A DNA stretch of 64,000 bases from an uncultured Pelagibacteraceae bacterium (GTDB taxonomy: Bacteria; Pseudomonadota; Alphaproteobacteria; Pelagibacterales; Pelagibacteraceae). This document shows, one piece after another, positions 35,745 to 45,892 of this stretch. The stretch covers positions 52,465 through 116,464 of the forward strand of contig CACNQD010000004.1 in the NCBI GenBank assembly GCA_902622545.1, given 5' to 3'. The translations under genes and the position numbers were made by a program. Positions within the stretch are counted from its first letter, which is position 1; the number at the start of each line of letters is the position of its first letter. Below the pieces are notes generated by a model. That model ran no database searches. It saw nothing but the letters and a program-made list of their open reading frames with translations, and was not told the DNA's origin.

Positions 35745-36236
35745 ATGAGTGGTAAAAAATTAAATAAAGTAGCAATCATCATGGGTAGTCAATCTGATTA
35801 TTCTACTATGAAATATTCAAAACAAGTTCTTCAAAGCTTTAAAATAAAATGTGATGTGAAAATAGTTTCAGCACACAGAACTCCAAAAAGAATGTTTGAA
35901 TTTGCTAAAAATGCTGAAAGAAACAATTACTCTGTGATAATTGCAGGAGCTGGTGGTTCTGCGCATCTTCCTGGTATGGTTGCATCTTTGACTGGTATTC
36001 CTGTTATTGGAGTTCCAATTGAGTCTAAAAAATTAAAAGGTATGGACAGTCTTTTATCAATAGTACAGATGCCAAAAGGTATCCCGGTTGGCACAGTTGC
36101 AATCGGTAAAGATGGTGCAATAAATGCAGGGCTTTATGCTGCATCAATTATTGGACTTCAAAATAAAAAGGTTAAAAATTCATTGTTAAATTTTAGATTG
36201 AAACAATCAAAATCAGTTAAAAAAAAACCTAAATAG
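35745..36236 (+). CDS. purE: N5-carboxyaminoimidazole ribonucleotide mutase
   Basis: A 163-aa class I PurE, which converts N5-CAIR to CAIR in purine synthesis. The motifs IIMGSQSDYSTM (about residues 11-22), SAHRTPKRMFEF, and IAGAGGSAHLPGMVASLT are diagnostic and contain the catalytic Ser, His and Gly-rich loop. It is followed one base later by purK, its partner enzyme, which makes N5-CAIR. The 47-bp spacer upstream toward the dipeptidase gene holds the divergent promoters. Confidence 0.97.
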   Translation: MSGKKLNKVAIIMGSQSDYSTMKYSKQVLQSFKIKCDVKIVSAHRTPKRMFEFAKNAERNNYSVIIAGAGGSAHLPGMVASLTGIPVIGVPIESKKLKGMDSLLSIVQMPKGIPVGTVAIGKDGAINAGLYAASIIGLQNKKVKNSLLNFRLKQSKSVKKKPK

Positions 36237-36237
36237 A

Positions 36238-37287
36238 ATGAGTAAAATTTCTTTAGGTATAATTGGTGGAGGCCAACTTGGATCTTTACTTTGCGCCGCA
36301 GCAAAAAACATAAAAATAAATACAGTTGTAATTAGTGACGATGAAGAATCGCCAGCAAAACATTTTGCAGATCATTTTATTTATTCTAAGTATGACAATG
36401 AGGAAAATTTAACAAAGTTTACTTCAATGGTAGATAAAATAACCTGTGAATTTGAAAATATTCCTTATGATGTGTTGTCAAAATTAAACAAAGTTAAAAA
36501 AGTAGATCCTAATCCAGAAGTTAACAAAATTGTTCAACACAGATACTTAGAAAAAAATTTTCTAAATAAAAAAAATATAAAAACTACAGAATTTGAAAGA
36601 GTCGTTAGTAAAAGTGATATAAAAAAAAATAAAAATTTATTACCTGGAATACTAAAAACTTCTACACTTGGGTATGATGGTAAGGGCCAATATAAATTAA
36701 ATAATTTGGAAGATTTGGATAATCATAAAATTACCTTTGATAGAGAATTTGTACTAGAAAAATTAGTAAATCTAGAAAAAGAAATTTCTGTAGTAATTAC
36801 AAGATTTTCAAAAGATAATTACGAAATATATGAACCAATAGAAAATTTACACGAAGAACAAATTTTAAAATATTCAACTATTCCAGCCCAAATTAATTTG
36901 TCTCATTTTAAAAAATCTCAAGAATGGGCTAAACTTATTTCTGAAGAACTTCAGTATGTTGGAACTTTATGTGTTGAATTTTTTATAGATAAAGATCAAA
37001 ATTTATATGTAAATGAAATTGCACCAAGGGTTCACAATTCAGGTCATTTAACTATAAATGCCTATAATATTAGCCAATTTGAAAATCATATCAGGGCTGT
37101 TTGTGGATTAGAAAAAATTAAACTAGAAAAAATATGTAATGCAAAAATGATAAATATTATTGGTGATGAAATAAATAATTACAGAAACAAAACATATACT
37201 GAAAAAGAATTTTTTTTTGACTATTTAAAAAAACAAATTAAACCTAAAAGGAAAATGGGGCACTTAACTATAATTGAAAATAAATGA
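36238..37287 (+). CDS. purK: N5-carboxyaminoimidazole ribonucleotide synthase
   Basis: A 349-aa ATP-grasp enzyme that joins AIR, bicarbonate and ATP to N5-CAIR. The N-terminus GIIGGGQLGSLLC, the ATP-binding TLGYDGKGQYKL (about residues 143-154) and the C-terminal NEIAPRVHNSGHLT are the PurK signatures. The end overlaps the following metallo-beta-lactamase gene by 4 nt (ATGA). It pairs with purE as usual. Confidence 0.97.
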   Translation: MSKISLGIIGGGQLGSLLCAAAKNIKINTVVISDDEESPAKHFADHFIYSKYDNEENLTKFTSMVDKITCEFENIPYDVLSKLNKVKKVDPNPEVNKIVQHRYLEKNFLNKKNIKTTEFERVVSKSDIKKNKNLLPGILKTSTLGYDGKGQYKLNNLEDLDNHKITFDREFVLEKLVNLEKEISVVITRFSKDNYEIYEPIENLHEEQILKYSTIPAQINLSHFKKSQEWAKLISEELQYVGTLCVEFFIDKDQNLYVNEIAPRVHNSGHLTINAYNISQFENHIRAVCGLEKIKLEKICNAKMINIIGDEINNYRNKTYTEKEFFFDYLKKQIKPKRKMGHLTIIENK

Positions 37288-38324
37288 AAAAATTTTTATT
37301 CATTTTATTTTTAATTATTATTACAAATACTATTGCAATGGAAAATAAACCTTCACATCATCAGTCTAACAGTACATTTAAAAATCCTGAGGGCTCACCA
37401 GAACGTACTGGAAAAGTAAAATGGTCTTGGAGTACGTTTAATAAAGAGAAAAAAAAATTAGATATGACAGTACCAAAAACCCATGTTTTAAATAAAGATG
37501 AAGTTTTAAAAAATTTAGAACTATATAAAGATGAAGATTACATTGGGTGGATTGGTCATGCTACTTTTTTAATAAAACTTGGAAATACAACTATTATTAC
37601 TGATCCAGTTTTTTCTAAAAATGCCGGACCATTAATATTTGGCCCAAAAAGATATGTCGATCCAGCTTTGAGTTTAAAAGAAATTCCTAAAGTGGATTTA
37701 TTTTTACTTACGCATAACCACTATGACCATCAAGATACAGCAACAATCAGAAAATTTCCTTATAAAGATGCAAATGTTATTGTGCCTCTTAAGTTGGGTA
37801 AATATTTTACCAAATACAATTATAAAAAAGTTAATGAGCTCGATTGGTTTCAAACAATCCAAGTAAATGATTTAAAAATAACATTGCTACCAGCTGTTCA
37901 TTGGTCAAAAAGAAGTTTGACAGATACTAATAAAACACTTTGGGGAAATTTTTTAATAGAATATAAAAATAAAAAAATACTGTTCGCATGTGATACGGGG
38001 TATGGACAAATATATAAAAAACTTGGTGAAAAATTTGGTCCAGTTGATCTTACGATGATTAATATAGGTGCATACGACTTTAGACCAATGTTTGAAAAAT
38101 CTATTTACCACACAAATCCAGAAGAGGCTTTACAAGTTGCAAAAGATCTTAAAAGTAGAAAGGTAATAGGAACTCATTGGGGTACTTTTGTGCTTTCTTT
38201 AGAACCTATTATGGAACCTCCTGTTCGTTTTAAAAATAATGCAGAAAATTATGGTTTTCAAAAAAAAGATGCCATTATTTTTAAAATTGGAGAAATAAGA
38301 CCTCTGCTAGAAATATTAGATTAG
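37284..38324 (+). CDS. Exported metallo-beta-lactamase fold hydrolase (NAPE-PLD-like)
   Basis: A 346-aa protein with an N-terminal signal peptide (FLFILFLIIITNTIA). It carries the zinc-binding HxHxDH motif in LTHNHYDHQD (about residues 146-155), IGWIGHATFLIKLG before it, and later HWSKRS and GTHWGTF blocks. This layout resembles N-acyl-phosphatidylethanolamine phospholipase D and related UlaG-type hydrolases. Its product would act in the periplasm, perhaps on phospholipid-derived substrates. The ATG overlaps purK by 4 nt, which is probably compaction rather than functional linkage. Confidence 0.82.
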   Translation: MKKFLFILFLIIITNTIAMENKPSHHQSNSTFKNPEGSPERTGKVKWSWSTFNKEKKKLDMTVPKTHVLNKDEVLKNLELYKDEDYIGWIGHATFLIKLGNTTIITDPVFSKNAGPLIFGPKRYVDPALSLKEIPKVDLFLLTHNHYDHQDTATIRKFPYKDANVIVPLKLGKYFTKYNYKKVNELDWFQTIQVNDLKITLLPAVHWSKRSLTDTNKTLWGNFLIEYKNKKILFACDTGYGQIYKKLGEKFGPVDLTMINIGAYDFRPMFEKSIYHTNPEEALQVAKDLKSRKVIGTHWGTFVLSLEPIMEPPVRFKNNAENYGFQKKDAIIFKIGEIRPLLEILD

Positions 38325-38369
38325 TTTTTATTTGATAAATTAAATTTTCAATATAGATATTCAATTGAT

Positions 38370-38825
38370 ATGAAAACTATTGAAGGTAATTTTGATAATC
38401 CTGAAGTTAATCAACTTTTAAAAAAACATTTTATCGAATTAAGATCGGTTTCACCTCAAGGAAGTACTCACGTACTAGACATTGAGGGTTTACAAAACAA
38501 AAGTATTAAGTTTTGGAGTATATATGAAAACGATGAGTTAATCGGGTGTGGAGCTTTAAAATTTTTAGATCCTAAGCATGGTGAATTCAAATCAATTCGT
38601 GTTTCCGATTCTTTTAGAAAAAAGGGTTATGGAAAGAAAATTATTAAAGTTCTTATTGAAAAGTCACGACAATTAAATATTCAAAAAATTAGTGTCGAAA
38701 CAGGGTCAGGCGAATTTTTTCTACCAGCTCGTAAATTATTTAAAAATTCAGGTTTTGCGGAATGTAAACCTTTTAGCCATTACGTAGACGACCCAAACTC
38801 ATGTTACATGTCCCTAAAACTTTAA
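38370..38825 (+). CDS. GNAT-family acetyltransferase
   Basis: A 151-aa protein of the GCN5-related N-acetyltransferase fold. The acetyl-CoA binding segment is RVSDSFRKKGYGKKIIKVLI (about residues 76-95, with the RxxGxG/A-type loop RKKGYGK), followed by an ISVETGSGEFFLPARKLF motif. The substrate is not deducible; it might be an amine or a protein. It lies 45 bp after the metallo-beta-lactamase gene and converges on the methyltransferase-like gene. Confidence 0.87.
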   Translation: MKTIEGNFDNPEVNQLLKKHFIELRSVSPQGSTHVLDIEGLQNKSIKFWSIYENDELIGCGALKFLDPKHGEFKSIRVSDSFRKKGYGKKIIKVLIEKSRQLNIQKISVETGSGEFFLPARKLFKNSGFAECKPFSHYVDDPNSCYMSLKL

Positions 38826-38836
38826 AAGTTAATTGA

Positions 38837-39946
38837 TTATCTTTTTTCTATAACGAATAATTCATTTTTAAAATATAAGCCTTTATATTTATTAACCACT
38901 TGTTGAACTATTTTTTGATAATTTTTTGATCTTTGTACTTTAAAAATTTGTTCATCTGTCATTTGATTAACATATACTGCGGCATTCCAAGCTGAAAAAA
39001 TTAAAGAAGTAGCAATACCACCTTTTATTTCATTTGGAAGAGCTCTTAAAACATAGCTAATTTTTTTTACTTTATGAAATTTCAAAGTTTTTAAAAATGA
39101 TTTATCTGTATTATATTTTATATATTTTTCAATTGAGGAATATAGGTAAGGGAATGGATTTTCTTTAGGCCATAACTTTTTAATTATCTTATTACCTGGA
39201 TCTCCACCACATGCGTGCACTACAACTAATTTTCCTTTTTTAGCTAAAGATCTTAACATTGGATCAATCACATATTTTACTTTTTTTTCAGCAGAAACTC
39301 TCGATCGATAAGGTTGTGATGCTATAATTAGATCATAATCAGTTTTGCCATTATTTTTTTGCGGGATTACATTTTTAAGAACAAATTCTTGATCTTTTCT
39401 GTAAATTACTATTACTGATGGTTCTTTGTAAGTTGATGTACCGGTTTTAGGATTTGTTTCAACTTGCCATTTTTTTGCTAGAAATTCTTGATTAAGTTTT
39501 CTTAATTGATTCGAAAAATCTAAAGATGAATTTCCTTTAAGTTTTACAACTTTCCAATTCATTTTTTTTTGTTTTTTAATATTTCTTGATTTTAAAGAGG
39601 TAGATTCAACATAATTTAAATTTGATATTACAAAAACAGTATTTTTATGTTCAGCAAATCTATCTGGAAGTTTTTCTAAACCAAGTCTAACATCTTCCAT
39701 GCTAATTTCTTTTGTTGAAACTAGTAAAGGTATGTTAGGCATTTTTTGATGACATTGTCTCATTACATTCATTAGCAAAGACCCATCTCCCATACCAGCA
39801 TCAAAAATTTTTAATGCAGGATTTTTAGGTTTTAAATTTTGAACAATCGGTCTTAAAGCATCAGCAATTTTATTTTTTTCATTAGTGGTGGTAACAAAAA
39901 GTAGATATTTTTGTCTATTATCGAAAAAACGGAAATTTTTTTTCAT
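38837..39946 (-). CDS. SAM-dependent methyltransferase-like protein (369 aa)
   Basis: A 369-aa protein (ATG at 39946; one codon upstream is GTG). Around residues 48-60 it has IFDAGMGDGSLLM, which resembles the glycine-rich SAM-binding motif I of class I methyltransferases. Further conserved-looking blocks are DYDLIIASQPYRSRVS, VVVHACGGDPG and TSLIFSAWNAAVYV. I recall a conserved alphaproteobacterial family with these blocks, but no proven reaction. It is divergent from fhs, and a link with one-carbon metabolism is only suggestive. Confidence 0.7.
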   Translation of the reverse strand: MKKNFRFFDNRQKYLLFVTTTNEKNKIADALRPIVQNLKPKNPALKIFDAGMGDGSLLMNVMRQCHQKMPNIPLLVSTKEISMEDVRLGLEKLPDRFAEHKNTVFVISNLNYVESTSLKSRNIKKQKKMNWKVVKLKGNSSLDFSNQLRKLNQEFLAKKWQVETNPKTGTSTYKEPSVIVIYRKDQEFVLKNVIPQKNNGKTDYDLIIASQPYRSRVSAEKKVKYVIDPMLRSLAKKGKLVVVHACGGDPGNKIIKKLWPKENPFPYLYSSIEKYIKYNTDKSFLKTLKFHKVKKISYVLRALPNEIKGGIATSLIFSAWNAAVYVNQMTDEQIFKVQRSKNYQKIVQQVVNKYKGLYFKNELFVIEKR

Positions 39947-40040
39947 CACTTAAGATATGTATTATGTAATTAAATGTCCATTATAAATATTTCTTTCAAA
40001 GTAGATAAATAAAGTATAAACACCCATAAAAACACGAGTA

Positions 40041-41729
40041 ATGAAAAAATTTAAATCTGATATAGAAATTGCAAGAAGTTGTAAACTAAAACCAATCTCA
40101 AAAATTTTAAAAAAAATTAATGTTCCTGATAACCCAAAAGCTTTTAGTCCAATGGGAAGACACATAGCTAAAATAAATTTTGAATTCTTAGATAAACTTA
40201 AAAATAAAAAAGATGGTCATCTTATTCTTGTCACAGCAATCACTCCAACTCCAGCTGGTGAGGGTAAAACAACAACATCAGTAGGTTTAAATGATGGATT
40301 AAATAAAATTGGAAAAAAATCTATTGTTTGTTTGAGAGAGCCTAGTCTTGGACCTTCTTTCGGGATGAAGGGAGGCGCGGCTGGAGGCGGTAATGCACAG
40401 GTAGTTCCAATGGAACAAATAAATCTTCACTTTACAGGTGACTTTCATGCTATTACATCAGCTCATAATCTTTTGTCAGCTTTAATCGATAATCATATTT
40501 ATTGGGGAAATAAACTTAACATTGATGAAAAAAAAATTGTTTGGAAAAGAGTTGTAGATATGAACGATCGTGCTTTAAGATTCATAGATATAAATACTAA
40601 AGGAGTAGCAAAGGATTTTGCTAGAGAAGATGGTTTTGATATTACTGTGGCATCTGAGGTTATGGCAATTTTCTGTTTATCTAATGATTTGTCTGATTTA
40701 GAAAAAAGAATTGGAAACATTACAATTGCTTATGATAAAAATAATAAACCAGTCTATGCAAAAGACTTAAATGCTCAAGGTCCAATGACAGTCCTTCTGA
40801 AAGAAGCAATTAGGCCAAATGTTACTCAAAGTCTAGAGCATAACCCGGCTATAATTCATGGAGGACCGTTCGCTAACATTGCTCACGGATGTAATTCAGT
40901 AATTGCAACTAAGTCAGCTTTAAAGTTATCTAATTACGTAGTAACTGAGGCAGGTTTTGGTGCTGACCTTGGCGCTGAAAAATTTTTAGATATTAAATGT
41001 AGAAAAGCAAATATAAAACCAAGTTGCGTTGTTATAGTTGCCACAGTTCGTGCTTTAAAAATGCATGGTGGTGTGGAAAAAGAAAATTTAAGAACTGAGA
41101 ATATTCATGCTTTAAAAAAAGGATTATCAAATTTAGACAGACATATAAATAATATTAAAAAATTTGGCATAGAGCCAATAGTTGCGATTAATCATTTTGT
41201 TCTAGATACTAAAAAAGAAATACAAACAATAATAAATTTTTGTAAAAATTTAAATGTTGAAGTTAGTAATTGTAAACACTGGGCAGAAGGTGGGGCAGGA
41301 ACAGTTGATTTAGCAAAAAAAGTTGTACAAGTTTGTAATAATTCAAAAAAACAAAAATTTAAACTCTTATATAACGATAGTAAAAGTTTATGGGAAAAAA
41401 TTGAGATAATTGCAAAAGAAATATATAGAGCCGATAAAATTACAGCAACAGATGGGATTAAACAAAAATTAAAGACTTTTGAAAATAATGGGTTCAAAAA
41501 TTTTCCAGTTTGTGTAGCAAAAACTCAATATAGTTTTTCTACTGATCCAAAATTAAAAGGTGCACCAACAAATCATGAAATACCAATTAGAGACGTAAGA
41601 TTATCTTCTGGGGCAGAGTTTATTGTTGTGATATGTGGATCAATTATGACTATGCCAGGGTTGCCGAAAATTCCTGCTGCAGACAAAATTAAATTAAATA
41701 AAAAAGGTCAGGTAGAAGGTTTATTTTAA
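40041..41729 (+). CDS. fhs: Formate-tetrahydrofolate ligase
   Basis: A 562-aa enzyme that joins formate to THF using ATP, giving 10-formyl-THF, or runs in reverse. The ATP-binding P-loop is [15 protein letters not shown] (about residues 71-85), and family blocks [20 protein letters not shown] and GLPKIPAAD lie near residues 98-117 and close to the C-terminus. Length matches the bacterial enzyme. In a methyl-oxidising bacterium it links formate with the THF pool fed by dimethylglycine dehydrogenase and the DmdA-like protein. It converges on gshB with a 9-nt overlap. Confidence 0.97.
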   Translation: MKKFKSDIEIARSCKLKPISKILKKINVPDNPKAFSPMGRHIAKINFEFLDKLKNKKDGHLILVTAITPTPAGEGKTTTSVGLNDGLNKIGKKSIVCLREPSLGPSFGMKGGAAGGGNAQVVPMEQINLHFTGDFHAITSAHNLLSALIDNHIYWGNKLNIDEKKIVWKRVVDMNDRALRFIDINTKGVAKDFAREDGFDITVASEVMAIFCLSNDLSDLEKRIGNITIAYDKNNKPVYAKDLNAQGPMTVLLKEAIRPNVTQSLEHNPAIIHGGPFANIAHGCNSVIATKSALKLSNYVVTEAGFGADLGAEKFLDIKCRKANIKPSCVVIVATVRALKMHGGVEKENLRTENIHALKKGLSNLDRHINNIKKFGIEPIVAINHFVLDTKKEIQTIINFCKNLNVEVSNCKHWAEGGAGTVDLAKKVVQVCNNSKKQKFKLLYNDSKSLWEKIEIIAKEIYRADKITATDGIKQKLKTFENNGFKNFPVCVAKTQYSFSTDPKLKGAPTNHEIPIRDVRLSSGAEFIVVICGSIMTMPGLPKIPAADKIKLNKKGQVEGLF

Positions 41730-42656
41730 TTTTTCTAGCTCATCCCAATAATTTTTTGCAAGATTTACTCCTGTTAATTCTTTAAATTGAGGAAGCCCTG
41801 TTGGCGATGTTACATTTATATCACCAATTAGATATCCAGAAACTAGATCTATACCTGAAAAAAATATTCCGTTTTTTTTTAAAACTTTAGCCACTTGGTT
41901 TGAAACGTTAATCTCTTTATGGCTAAGGGTAGTTTTTACAGCTTTACCCCCTTGAGATAAATTTGATAAAATTGAATTTGACGAGGGCACACGACTTATT
42001 GCACCCTTAACCTTGCCGTTAATTATAAAAACTCTTTTATCACCATATTTAATTCCTGGTAAATACTTTTGAGCCATAACATGACCAATTTTTTTTAAAT
42101 ATTGTCTAATTTTTTTTACATTTGTTGTGCCGTTAATATAAATTATGTCTTTTCCGGCATACCCGTGTATAGGTTTTAATACAATTTTTTTGTTTATTTT
42201 TATAAATTTTTTAATCTCATCTAAATTTTTAGTTAAAATTGTTGGTGGCATAAGTTTTTTAAAATTAATTGAAAATAATTTTTCAGATATATTTCTGATA
42301 GATGTTGGATCATTAACTATCTTTACGCTATTTTTTATAGTATCTAAGAATAATGTAGAAGTTACATAATCCATATTGAAAGGTGGATTTTGCCTTATAA
42401 ATATAACTTTTGATTTTTTTAATTCAAATTTTTTTTTTGATATAATTTTAAAATAATTTTTATTATTTTCTAAAAATTTAATATGACAAACCTCAGCAAT
42501 CAATTTAGAATTTATAAAATTTATATCTTTAGTCTCATACCAGTAAATCTTGTAATTTCTTCTTTGAGCCTCTAGAGCTAAAAGATATGTTGTGTCTGTT
42601 TTAATATTGAGATTTTTAAAAGAGTTACCTTGTATTGTTAATATTTTTTCGGCCAT
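41721..42656 (-). CDS. gshB: Glutathione synthetase
   Basis: A 311-aa ATP-grasp enzyme joining gamma-glutamylcysteine and glycine. The visible motifs are [16 protein letters not shown] (about residues 83-98), [16 protein letters not shown] for nucleotide binding (about 155-170) and [18 protein letters not shown] near the C-terminus. It follows gshA at 2 bp spacing, so the two steps of glutathione synthesis are in one operon. The C-terminus overlaps the fhs gene by 9 nt on the opposite strand. Confidence 0.96.
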   Translation of the reverse strand: MAEKILTIQGNSFKNLNIKTDTTYLLALEAQRRNYKIYWYETKDINFINSKLIAEVCHIKFLENNKNYFKIISKKKFELKKSKVIFIRQNPPFNMDYVTSTLFLDTIKNSVKIVNDPTSIRNISEKLFSINFKKLMPPTILTKNLDEIKKFIKINKKIVLKPIHGYAGKDIIYINGTTNVKKIRQYLKKIGHVMAQKYLPGIKYGDKRVFIINGKVKGAISRVPSSNSILSNLSQGGKAVKTTLSHKEINVSNQVAKVLKKNGIFFSGIDLVSGYLIGDINVTSPTGLPQFKELTGVNLAKNYWDELEKLK

Positions 42657-42658
42657 AT

Positions 42659-43915
42659 TTATAATTTTTCCAATACCTTTTCAGCCCTAGTTTTTTTTTC
42701 ATTTAATATATTTTCAACATTTTTTAAAAAAACTGTCTCATCTTGATTATTGCTATTTATATATTTTCTTTTTTTTAGACCATCTTTTGAAATATCTAAG
42801 AAAATCTTACCCCATTCTAAAATGGTTTTATTACTTATTAGTGTGTTTAAACCTTTTTTAGGAGAGTCATAATATGCATTTAAAATTTCACTATGGTCCC
42901 ATTTTTTTATTACATCTAAAGATTCCTCTAAATTCCCATAAATTAAACCGGTATAAAATGCAGGTCCTGCACAATGACAATCCCATTCGCACTCATCTAT
43001 TGATCTAACCTCTAAATATTTTTTTAACCTCACCTCGGTAAATATTGTACTTAAATGCAGTCCAAGATCTTTATCAGTAGGTATAGATTTGTTAGATTGT
43101 AAATTTCCCTCCATAAAATCTTTGAATGTTTGGTCGCCCCCATAATGGTAAGAGTTATTTTTTTCAATAAATAATAAAGGAAATTTAATAATGAAATCTG
43201 CGTATTTTTCAAAATCCATGTTTTCTAAAAATATTTTCGGTAAACCTGCTCTTGCGGTATTTTGCCAGACCTTTGCACGATAAGATAAATAACCACTTGC
43301 TCTGTTTTCATATACGGCTGAATTAGCAAATATGCCAATTGCTAAAGGTGTTAAGTAACACATCAACTTAAATTTTTTTTTAAAATCTTCTTCAGAACTA
43401 TAGTCCATATTTACTTGTGTTCCAGACGTTTGGTACATCATATTCAAACTTAGCTCGCCACCTTTTGGCATTTCATTTGTCATTATTTTGTATCTTTCTT
43501 TTGGATTATTGGGTGCATCCTTTAATTTAGTCAAAGGATCATACCCTGTTGCCATGTTTGTTAAATTAGTATCAAAACAAGCTGAGTCTAATTCTTTTTG
43601 AAAATTGTGTAACTCTACACAAACCTCATGAATATTTTTTAATTTGTCTCCTGATAACTCAATTTGATTTCCTGGCTCTAGCGATATTGATTTACCATTA
43701 AATTTTAGCCCTATTAAATTTTCGTTTTCTTTAATTTCTTGCCAGCCAAATTTTGTTATAAAAATTTTTAATAATTTTTTAATATTTTCATATTCAGCTC
43801 TTTTGTTTGTTTTAATGTTGAATAAAAACTGCTCATTCTCAACACCTATTAATTCATCTTGCTTAATGCCTGATGCAAAATAATCTATGATGTCATTTTT
43901 AGATTTAATTTCCAT
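42659..43915 (-). CDS. gshA: Glutamate-cysteine ligase (GCS2-type)
   Basis: A 418-aa enzyme joining glutamate and cysteine, the rate-limiting step of glutathione synthesis. The blocks IGVENEQFLFN near the start, MMYQTSGTQVNMDYSSEEDF in the middle and ASGYLSYRAKVWQNT follow the plant/alphaproteobacterial GCS2 family. Length is close to the family norm (about 450). It overlaps the GATase gene by 11 nt and leads into gshB 2 bp downstream, so the three are co-transcribed. Confidence 0.94.
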   Translation of the reverse strand: MEIKSKNDIIDYFASGIKQDELIGVENEQFLFNIKTNKRAEYENIKKLLKIFITKFGWQEIKENENLIGLKFNGKSISLEPGNQIELSGDKLKNIHEVCVELHNFQKELDSACFDTNLTNMATGYDPLTKLKDAPNNPKERYKIMTNEMPKGGELSLNMMYQTSGTQVNMDYSSEEDFKKKFKLMCYLTPLAIGIFANSAVYENRASGYLSYRAKVWQNTARAGLPKIFLENMDFEKYADFIIKFPLLFIEKNNSYHYGGDQTFKDFMEGNLQSNKSIPTDKDLGLHLSTIFTEVRLKKYLEVRSIDECEWDCHCAGPAFYTGLIYGNLEESLDVIKKWDHSEILNAYYDSPKKGLNTLISNKTILEWGKIFLDISKDGLKKRKYINSNNQDETVFLKNVENILNEKKTRAEKVLEKL

Positions 43916-44699
43916 TTATACTACCTAGCCAGTTCTTTAATTCTATCATTCTATGATTTATTTCAGATTTTGATAATTCATTTTTTATCAAACTTATATG
44001 ATTATCGATTTCATCATATGATTTAAAAGCTTTTCTTTGATTTATTAATCTATCTTTTCTAAATTTAATTAATTCTATCATTTTTTCATATTTAATCTCT
44101 GGATGATACTGAATTCCCCATATTTCACTTTTTTTATGATTAAAAGATATGCTTGAAATTTTATTGATATTATTTGAAGCTAATAGAGTTGCATCTTTTG
44201 GTAGAGTAACCACTTCATCAAAATTAAAAGCTGGTGAACAAAATTTATTTTTTTTACCTTTGTAGATAGGATGTCTTTGACCATTAGGGTTTAATTCAAT
44301 ATCAAAAGCAATACCGATATGAGATCCATTAGATGATTTTTTAACCTCTCCCCCTGCTGCAACCACAGCAACTTGCATGCCCCAACAAATTGCTAAAATC
44401 TTTTTGATTTTTTTTTGACATTCTTTCATAAACAATATTTGTCTCTTAATTTCATCAGTATTATTGTAAATATTTAAACTACTACCACCCCACACTGTCC
44501 CATCATATTTTTCTAAATTTCCAATATTTTCAAAAATTTTAGGATCAGCAGATGGATTAACAACATCTATGTCGAGGTCTTTGGTAATGTAAGCAAGACT
44601 ATCTTTTAAACTTTCTGTATGTGTTTGAATGCCAGCGTTTTTAAAATTTTGATTTTCCTCTTGTAGGTTTCCTTCAACTATTAATAATTTAATTGTCAT
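43905..44699 (-). CDS. Class I glutamine amidotransferase-like protein
   Basis: A 264-aa GATase fold protein. The nucleophile elbow AICWGMQVAVVAAGG (about residues 104-118) supplies Cys and the catalytic His-Glu pair lies in GIQYHPEIKYEKM near 194-206. It has no fused synthetase domain. Its ATG lies 21 bp after gpsA and its end overlaps gshA by 11 nt, so it may hydrolyse gamma-glutamyl compounds or glutathione. Stand-alone GATase-fold enzymes include gamma-glutamyl hydrolases. Function here is inferred from context only. Confidence 0.85.
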   Translation of the reverse strand: MTIKLLIVEGNLQEENQNFKNAGIQTHTESLKDSLAYITKDLDIDVVNPSADPKIFENIGNLEKYDGTVWGGSSLNIYNNTDEIKRQILFMKECQKKIKKILAICWGMQVAVVAAGGEVKKSSNGSHIGIAFDIELNPNGQRHPIYKGKKNKFCSPAFNFDEVVTLPKDATLLASNNINKISSISFNHKKSEIWGIQYHPEIKYEKMIELIKFRKDRLINQRKAFKSYDEIDNHISLIKNELSKSEINHRMIELKNWLGSINGN

Positions 44700-44720
44700 G
44701 ATTAAAGATTAATTAAAATA

Positions 44721-45749
44721 TCACCAACTGATTTCTAATTTTTTATTTTCACAAATACATTCAATAATGCTTAACATAAGAGGAAAATCTTTTTCATTTA
44801 AGTCTTGTTTTAATTTTTTTCCTACTTCAATTGCAAGTTCTGCTCCCTCAACAGTAACTTTGTCCATAAATTTCTTTTTAGCTTCTTTGTATAGGAATCC
44901 CTCGCCTAAGTATTTTCCCATTTGACTATTTCTTCCGCCAATTGCGCTTACATATAAATCTCCAAGTCCAGCTAATCCATAAACAGTATCTGATTTACCT
45001 CCATAGTGTTTTACAAATTTTGCCATTTCAGAAATTGATTTATGTATTAATGAAGCAGATGTATTATGAAAATATTTAGATTTAACCTCGCTTTTTGCAG
45101 ATGAACTACTCAATCCCTCTGAGGCTCCGATAATCATAGAATAAATATTTTTAATTGCTCCAGATAATTCAACGCCATTAAGATCCTCTGAAATTTCTGT
45201 TGAATAATAATCTGTTGAAATTATTTTTTGTAATTTTTTGGCTTCATCAATATTAGGGCTTGCAATTAATGTGCTTGTTCTAATTTTGTTAGCTAGACCA
45301 GCTGCTAAGCAAGGGCCTTTGATTGCGGATATATTTGTATATTCAATTCCTTTTTCACTTAACATGTTTTTTATCTTATCTGAAATAGTGCAGAGTTTTT
45401 TATTAACAATTGAGAGACCTTTGGTGAGTATTACTAAAGAGGTTTTGTTATCAATTTTGTCTGCAATTTTATCTACAAACCAGTCAATTCCGATAGAACT
45501 TACTCCAACAACCAATACATCTGGTTTTTCCTTCATCAAATCTTCAAGTTTTTCAATTTTTTCTACTTTTAATTTTGAAGGCAAACTTACATATAATTTT
45601 GGATGAAAATTATTTTTAGATTTAATCGTTTCAATCAAACTATCTTCGAGGTGGGTCCCTATAAGAGATACATTATTATTATTTTCAACACATGGTACTG
45701 AAAATGCTGAACCCATTGCTCCTGCACCAATAATTAAAATATTTTTCAT
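44721..45749 (-). CDS. gpsA: NAD(P)-dependent glycerol-3-phosphate dehydrogenase
   Basis: A 342-aa enzyme reducing dihydroxyacetone phosphate to sn-glycerol 3-phosphate for phospholipids. The Rossmann motif IIGAGAMGSAF (5-15), the segment AIKGPCLAAGLA and the catalytic-lysine block ELSGAIKNIYSMI are present, followed by GLAGLGDLYVSAIGGRN near the substrate site. Length is normal. It is the first gene of a run with the GATase and gshA/gshB genes. A strong terminator (45848-45881) separates it from the GMC operon upstream. Confidence 0.95.
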   Translation of the reverse strand: MKNILIIGAGAMGSAFSVPCVENNNNVSLIGTHLEDSLIETIKSKNNFHPKLYVSLPSKLKVEKIEKLEDLMKEKPDVLVVGVSSIGIDWFVDKIADKIDNKTSLVILTKGLSIVNKKLCTISDKIKNMLSEKGIEYTNISAIKGPCLAAGLANKIRTSTLIASPNIDEAKKLQKIISTDYYSTEISEDLNGVELSGAIKNIYSMIIGASEGLSSSSAKSEVKSKYFHNTSASLIHKSISEMAKFVKHYGGKSDTVYGLAGLGDLYVSAIGGRNSQMGKYLGEGFLYKEAKKKFMDKVTVEGAELAIEVGKKLKQDLNEKDFPLMLSIIECICENKKLEISW

Positions 45750-45847
45750 GATATAAAATTTTTTAAGATCAAAATAATACTTAGTTTTATAAATTGATAT
45801 AAAATTTTTATTAGTTGTTTAGCGATTAATTTTAAATGAGGTATAAA

Positions 45848-45881
45848 AAAAAGGCCCCATATATGAATATGGGGCCTTTTT
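45848..45881 (-). terminator. Rho-independent terminator of the GMC operon
   Basis: A perfect 15-bp stem (AAAAAGGCCCCATAT at 45848-45862 pairing with ATATGGGGCCTTTTT at 45867-45881) with a 4-base loop. On the minus strand the GC-rich stem is followed by an eight-T run. It lies between the end of the GMC oxidoreductase gene (45893) and the start of gpsA (45749). Confidence 0.93.
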
Positions 45882-45892
45882 AAATTAGTTGA

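Noticed and set aside
45238..45606. Plus-strand ORF of 122 aa inside gpsA
   Set aside because: It is antisense to conserved gpsA motifs and shows no domain.
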